This document shows, piece by piece, positions 59,572 through 64,000 of a DNA stretch of 64,000 bases. The position numbers and the translations under genes are program-made. The stretch spans positions 1 through 64,000 of the forward strand of contig JANWUV010000017.1 in assembly GCA_025057975.1 (NCBI GenBank). Direction: 5' to 3'. Source of the stretch: Chloracidobacterium sp. (lineage in GTDB: Bacteria; Acidobacteriota; Blastocatellia; Chloracidobacteriales; Chloracidobacteriaceae). A model generated the notes under the pieces. That model was given only the letters and a program-made list of their open reading frames with translations. It searched no databases and was not told where the DNA came from. Positions within the stretch are counted from its first letter, which is position 1. The number at the start of each line of letters is the position of its first letter.

Positions 59572-62547
59572 ATGCGGTTTTTCAAGCGTCCGTGTGTGCG
59601 AAGTTATGCGTTGTACACCTACTGGCTTGTCGGGATGCTGCTCGGTTTTCTTATCGTTGCCAACGCCCAGTCCGAGTCGGGTGGAGCCGGCATCGAAGGT
59701 TTGGTCGTAGACCAGAGCGGCGCCGCCGTGGCTGGCGCAACCGTCGTCATCAAAAATAGGGAAACCGGCTACACCCGAACTGTAACTACGGACGCCAACG
59801 GAAGGTACGCCGCCGGCGTGTTGCCGGTGGGCGTATACGAGGTTGAGGCGACAGTGTCAGACAGACAACCCGGCAGGCGAATTGTCAAGCTCACCGTCGG
59901 CAATACCGAGTCGGTTGACCTGAAGCTGGAAGTCGCCGGAGTCAGCGAAATCATCGAGGTAACGGCCGACCAAGGCGTGGTGGATGTCCAAGAGTCGGCG
60001 ACCGGCCTCAACATTAGCGAGCGGGCGATTCGAGACTTACCCATTCGTGGACGCAACTTCGCTGAATTCTTTCAACTCCAACCCGGCATCATGCAGGAGC
60101 AGGATCGCAGCGGGTTGGTTGTCGCCGGACAGCGTTCCATCAACTCGAATGTCGCCGTGGACGGCGCGGACTTCAACGATCCTCTGCAGGGCAACCAGCG
60201 CGGCGGCAATGAGGCGGTTTTCTTCTTCCCGCAGTCGGCGGTGCGTGAGTTTCAGGTTGTCCGGGCGGGCGCAAGCGCCGAAATCGGGCGCACCAACGCC
60301 GGTTTCCTCAACGTCGTCACCAAGAGTGGGACAAATGAGTTTCATGGCGAAGCGTTTTACTTCAACCGGAATCGTTTTCTGACCTCGCCGGACGCCTTCG
60401 GGCGCGACCTCGACAACCTACAGAATCAGTTCGGTGGGAGCGTCGGCGGCCCCATCAAGCGTGACCGCGTGTTTTTCTTTGCCGCCGCTGAGCAAAACTT
60501 TCTACGTGTGCCGTTTGTGGTGAGCTTCAATGTCCCGACCGGCCAAACGCTGCCGCAGGTTTTGCGTGACCTCGAAGGCGAAAAACGCGGGACGAACAAC
60601 CCGACGGCGCTGTTTGTACGCGGCGACTACATCCTTAACAGCCGGAATACGCTCAACACGCAGTACAACTACACGCGCTTGCGCGGCGAGAACTTCAACT
60701 TTGAAAATGCGCGACAGACAATAGCCGAGTCGGTCAACTACGCGCGCCAAAACCGCAGCCACGGCTTCAAGAGCAGCCTTGTGACGGTTGTCACCGACCG
60801 TTTTGTCAACGAACTGCGCGGGCAAATTGCAAATGACGACCGCGACGAAGTGCCTAATTCGCAAAGTTCCCAGATTGACATCGCTGGCGTTGGGACAGTC
60901 GGCGGGGACAACGGTCGGCCGCGCACCTTTCGTACGCTTCGGTTTCAGCTTTCCGACAACGTAAGCTACACCGGCGGCCGCCATCAACTGCGTTTTGGGT
61001 TTGACTTGAACTTCAACCGCGTGCAGCAGCAGCGGGCGGCAGCCATTCAGGGGCGGTACGGCTTTACAGGCGGAAGTGCTCTGCCCAACTACCTCCGTGC
61101 GCTGGCGGGCGTCAACACCATCAACCGCTATCGCGGCTTCCTGCCCGGCACGCCGCAGGAGCCGGCGACATTTCGGGGGGTGCAGCAGGAAATAGCGGTG
61201 TTCATCACGGATAAGATTCGCGTGCTGCCGACGCTGACCGTGACGGTCGGGTTGCGATGGGAAGGGCAGTTCAACCCGCAGCCAATTGCGCCGAACCCGG
61301 ACATTCCCGAAACGCAGCGCATCCCCAATGACTTGGAGCAGTGGCAGCCGCGCTTGGGTTTGGCGTGGAACATCAACGGCGACAAGAAGACGGTCGTACG
61401 CGCTTCGGCCGGCATCTTTACGGCACGGACGCCCGCGACACTGTTCCAGCGTGTCACGACGGAAAACGGCATCCTGAATCTCGCCATTGACACGAACAAC
61501 ATTCCGGCCGGGCCGCGGCGCAACGCGCTGCTGGCGGCGATTTTCCCCTTCTTTCCAAACGCCCTTCCGGCGCTTCCGGCCGGGTTCTCGCCAATTGACT
61601 TCCCCCAGCGCGTCTACGGCTTTGCCAGAGATTTCCAAAATCCACGGTCGTTTCAGGCGTCACTAACGATTGAACGTCAGTTCTTCAAACACTGGTCAGT
61701 GACGGCCGGCTTTATTCGCAACTCGACATGGGATTTGCAGCGGCGGGTCAACCGCAACCTGCCGCCGCCGGGCAGTCCCGGTTATATTGTGGTCGGTAAC
61801 TCCGGCTACGTCTTCTTCAACACGGCGTTCCGCCCGATTCAGATTTTGAACGGGCGCAATTACGGCCCGATTCTCATCAACGAATCATCGGCGCATTCGA
61901 GCTACAACGGCGGGACGCTGACCGTCACGCGCCGCTATGTCAACCGCTTTCAGCTCACGGCGAACTACACCTTCTCGCGGACAATGGATGACGATTCCAA
62001 TGAGCGAAACTTCAATCAGGAGTTTTCCATCAATCCGTTCAATCTGAAGCTGGAGCGCGGGCCGTCTAAGCAGGACATCCGGCATAACTTTAACTTGAGC
62101 GGCCTGGTGGACTTGCCCTACGGCTTCATCGTCAGCGCGCTAATTGTGGCGCGGTCAGGATTGCCCTACACGCCGATTATCGGCGATGACGTAAACAACG
62201 ACGGCAACGAAAATGACCGTGCCATCATCAACGGCGTCGTCGTCGGCCGAAACACGTTTCGCCAGCCCAACTTCTTCAACTTGGATTTGCGCGTCGTCAA
62301 GGGCTTCCGCGTCGGCGAACAAATGCGGCTGGATTTTCTGGCCGAGTTTTTCAACGTGACGCGCAACACGAACAAGAACTATGACGTGGACGCGGTTGCG
62401 ATTGTGGAAGGCCCGCGTCCGTTGGCGAACGGGACGCTCTCGACGGCGGCACTCAATCCGGCGGGTTTCCTACCGTACAGCGCGCCTTCGACGGCGCGGT
62501 TTGGTGGCCCACGCCAAGTGCAACTCGGCGTACGTTTTACGTTCTAG
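59572..62547 (+). CDS. TonB-dependent receptor, Oar-like, with carboxypeptidase-regulatory domain
   Basis: 991 residues from ATG 59572, which has GAGGA upstream; ATG 59557 adds five residues. A signal anchor (about 14-32) precedes a carboxypeptidase-regulatory-like beta-sandwich (about 38-125, IEGLVVDQSGAAVAGATVVIKN). The plug (about 125-225) contains LPIRGRNFAEFFQLQPG, VDGADFNDP and GFLNVVTKSGTNEFHGEAF. The beta-barrel ends with the outer-membrane signature GVRFTF. Such receptors are abundant in Acidobacteriota and are thought to import large glycans or peptides using TonB energy. The ligand is unknown. Confidence 0.92.
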   Translation: MRFFKRPCVRSYALYTYWLVGMLLGFLIVANAQSESGGAGIEGLVVDQSGAAVAGATVVIKNRETGYTRTVTTDANGRYAAGVLPVGVYEVEATVSDRQPGRRIVKLTVGNTESVDLKLEVAGVSEIIEVTADQGVVDVQESATGLNISERAIRDLPIRGRNFAEFFQLQPGIMQEQDRSGLVVAGQRSINSNVAVDGADFNDPLQGNQRGGNEAVFFFPQSAVREFQVVRAGASAEIGRTNAGFLNVVTKSGTNEFHGEAFYFNRNRFLTSPDAFGRDLDNLQNQFGGSVGGPIKRDRVFFFAAAEQNFLRVPFVVSFNVPTGQTLPQVLRDLEGEKRGTNNPTALFVRGDYILNSRNTLNTQYNYTRLRGENFNFENARQTIAESVNYARQNRSHGFKSSLVTVVTDRFVNELRGQIANDDRDEVPNSQSSQIDIAGVGTVGGDNGRPRTFRTLRFQLSDNVSYTGGRHQLRFGFDLNFNRVQQQRAAAIQGRYGFTGGSALPNYLRALAGVNTINRYRGFLPGTPQEPATFRGVQQEIAVFITDKIRVLPTLTVTVGLRWEGQFNPQPIAPNPDIPETQRIPNDLEQWQPRLGLAWNINGDKKTVVRASAGIFTARTPATLFQRVTTENGILNLAIDTNNIPAGPRRNALLAAIFPFFPNALPALPAGFSPIDFPQRVYGFARDFQNPRSFQASLTIERQFFKHWSVTAGFIRNSTWDLQRRVNRNLPPPGSPGYIVVGNSGYVFFNTAFRPIQILNGRNYGPILINESSAHSSYNGGTLTVTRRYVNRFQLTANYTFSRTMDDDSNERNFNQEFSINPFNLKLERGPSKQDIRHNFNLSGLVDLPYGFIVSALIVARSGLPYTPIIGDDVNNDGNENDRAIINGVVVGRNTFRQPNFFNLDLRVVKGFRVGEQMRLDFLAEFFNVTRNTNKNYDVDAVAIVEGPRPLANGTLSTAALNPAGFLPYSAPSTARFGGPRQVQLGVRFTF

Positions 62548-62594
62548 GCGCTTTCCGAAGCAAATGGGGCGAATCTACCCGCCGGGCGGTGGCA

Positions 62595-62661
62595 GGGAAG
62601 CAGCGCATCAGACAAGACCGTTCGCTTTGCACAGGCGTGGAAGGCGTCACCGCTGCTTCCC
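62595..62661. repeat. 11-base inverted repeat between convergent genes
   Basis: GGGAAGCAGCG (62595-62605) and CGCTGCTTCCC (62651-62661) are perfect complements separated by 45 bases. They lie between the TonB receptor and the convergent ligase gene. The repeat may form a long-loop hairpin acting as a terminator, or be a dispersed intergenic repeat. Confidence 0.5.
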
Positions 62662-62708
62662 CTCCGGGGGCCGAAAAGCGTGTCAAGGCGGTAGGCCGCT
62701 GGAACACC

Positions 62709-64000
62709 CTACGGCGTAAACTGCACGTCGCGCCACGGTTCAAAGTAGGGCTTGAGCTTATTACGCTGGTACTTCCCCGTTGAAGTGACCGGAATTTCCG
62801 TGCCAAAAACGACGACTTTGGGCGATTTGTGGAACGGCAGTCGTTCGCGCGCCGCGCGAAGGATGGCTTCAGCGGTGAGCGTCGCCCCGTCTTCAAGGAC
62901 GATGTAGGCTCCGACCTCCTCGCCGTACCAGCGATGCTCGAAGCCTACGGCCAGTCCGCACTTAACGCCAGGAATGCTCGACAGGACTTCGTCAATTTCA
63001 AAGGGCGACAAGTTAACGCCCCCGCGGATGATGAGTTCCTTGATGCGGCCGGTGATGAAGAAGAACGCCCGCCCTTGCGCATCGCGTTCGTAAAAACCCT
63101 CGTCGCCGCTACGAAACCAGCCATGTGCAAAGGCTTCGGCGTTGGCTTCAGGACGCTTGAAGTAGCCTGTCATAACGCTGGGACCGCAAATGACGATTTC
63201 ACCACGTACGCCAGGCGGCAAAGCGTTGCCATCTGCATCATGAATCGCCACGTTACATACTGGGAGCGCTGTCCCGATCGATGGAAAACCGAAATCCCGC
63301 ATCCAGCGCCGGTGCTCTTCCGGGGATAAGTCAAGCGGCAACATCGTGGAGTAACAGGTGGTTTCGCTCAGTCCATAACCGTGCAGGACGCGGACGCCGA
63401 ACGTTTCTTCAAACTGCCGCGCCAGCTCGACCGTAAGCGGCCCTGCGCCGCAAATCAGATGCGAGAGACGATTGCCCTCCGAGCGCAAAAACAGTTCCGG
63501 GCGCTCTAGTAGGAACGCCAGCAGCGTCGGCACAACGCTCACAATGCGGACGCTCTCGCTTGCAATCCGCGCCCAGAACGTCGTCGGTGAAAACTTGTGG
63601 TTGAGCACTGCTGTAGCGCCGGCGACGAACGGCGTCAGGAGCGTCACCACAATGCCGTTGACGTGGTGGATCGGGAGGACGCACATCAGCGCGTCATCCG
63701 CTGTGACGCGATTCCAGTCGCGGAGCGCCTGCGCGTCAAGGAGCAAGTTTGCTTGTGTCAGCACAACCCCTTTGGGCGCACCGGTTGTCCCCGACGTGTA
63801 AACGACAAGGGCTTCGCGTTCAGGCTTGACATCCGGGGGCAGAAGCGCGCCAGCGAACGCCGCCCGCCATGCGCCGTCCTGTAGCGAAAGGACGCTGCGA
63901 ACAGCCGGAAGCGCGTCCGCCAACGCCTGCGCTTCAGGAAGAAACTCCGGCAGCGCTAGAATCAGTCGCGCTTCGGCGTTTTCGACGACGAAGCGCCGAC
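62709..64000 (-). CDS. AMP-dependent acyl-CoA ligase (N-terminus beyond the window)
   Basis: At least 430 residues; the frame stays open to the window edge, so the N-terminal part is missing. It belongs to the ANL superfamily, which activates a carboxylate with ATP and transfers it to CoA (or another carrier). The P-loop-like motif is YTSGTTGAPKGVVLTQ. HGYGLSETTCYS (A5), the hinge region RSGDEGFYERD and GRIKELIIRGG follow. The C-terminal catalytic Lys is in TSTGKYQRNKL. The acid substrate is not evident. It is convergent with the TonB receptor gene. Confidence 0.88.
   Translation of the reverse strand, partial: RRFVVENAEARLILALPEFLPEAQALADALPAVRSVLSLQDGAWRAAFAGALLPPDVKPEREALVVYTSGTTGAPKGVVLTQANLLLDAQALRDWNRVTADDALMCVLPIHHVNGIVVTLLTPFVAGATAVLNHKFSPTTFWARIASESVRIVSVVPTLLAFLLERPELFLRSEGNRLSHLICGAGPLTVELARQFEETFGVRVLHGYGLSETTCYSTMLPLDLSPEEHRRWMRDFGFPSIGTALPVCNVAIHDADGNALPPGVRGEIVICGPSVMTGYFKRPEANAEAFAHGWFRSGDEGFYERDAQGRAFFFITGRIKELIIRGGVNLSPFEIDEVLSSIPGVKCGLAVGFEHRWYGEEVGAYIVLEDGATLTAEAILRAARERLPFHKSPKVVVFGTEIPVTSTGKYQRNKLKPYFEPWRDVQFTP

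Noticed and set aside
60502-61638. Minus-strand open frame of 378 codons inside the TonB receptor gene
   Set aside because: The receptor on the plus strand is well supported; the antisense frame has biased composition and no ribosome site.

Overview
The window is a GC-rich (about 60%) chromosomal segment of a Gram-negative bacterium. It has BamA, Skp/OmpH, LpxD, a heptose kinase, a TonB-dependent receptor and Xaa-Pro peptidases. The Oar-like TonB receptor with a carboxypeptidase-regulatory N-terminus, the delta-60/BACON secreted giant, the ligand-free propeller protein, the AroD-AroE fusion and the scattered small operons suggest Acidobacteriota, possibly a Chloracidobacterium-like member of Blastocatellia. 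That assignment is an inference from gene style; no rRNA or photosynthesis gene is present to prove it. No insertion sequence, prophage or CRISPR array was seen.

Layout. 1-3587 (+): the end of a probable DNA methylase and a HEPN-DUF499 ATPase, which look like the edge of a phage-defence cluster. 3807-6629: a methyltransferase (-) and a biotin-dependent carboxylase beta subunit (+). 6675-11230 (-): a tight five-gene operon of GDH-like protein, methyltransferase, LpxD, a secreted protein and a ComEC-type hydrolase. 11425-17327 (+): UbiB kinase, tRNA-Leu (-), then arginine decarboxylase, a deoxyhypusine-synthase-like protein, PTPS-III and a GNAT enzyme. 17305-19918 (-): AroDE, a DCC protein and a zinc-ribbon membrane protein. 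20289-25431 (+): an orphan pseudopilin, Rieske protein, RecD2, CDP-alcohol transferase and two small proteins. 25417-30626 (-): PepP, tRNA-Arg, OmpH and BamA.

30795-36012 holds HflX (-), CofG (+), HisF and an M48 peptidase (-), and a DUF465 protein (-). 36168-39997 holds a propeller protein and ThpR (+), then an M14 peptidase (-). 40024-47308 holds citrate synthase, heptose kinase and an ABC exporter with a His-rich loop (-), divergent from a COG0523 metal GTPase and a WD40 protein (+). 47309-48210 has no convincing gene but contains a near-consensus promoter. 48211-53115 encodes a 1634-residue secreted repeat protein. 53394-59517 (-) holds a DegT aminotransferase, three unknown proteins and SelB. 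59572-62547 (+) is a TonB-dependent receptor, and 62709-64000 (-) is an acyl-CoA ligase running off the window.

The points most worth following are these. The GDH homologue lacks all three family lysines. The DHS-like protein, encoded next to arginine decarboxylase, lacks the family catalytic lysine. The QueD-type protein carries the PTPS-III (folate) motif. A His-rich ABC transporter lies divergent from COG0523 and WD40 genes. An orphan consensus promoter at 47451-47479 may drive an unannotated RNA.
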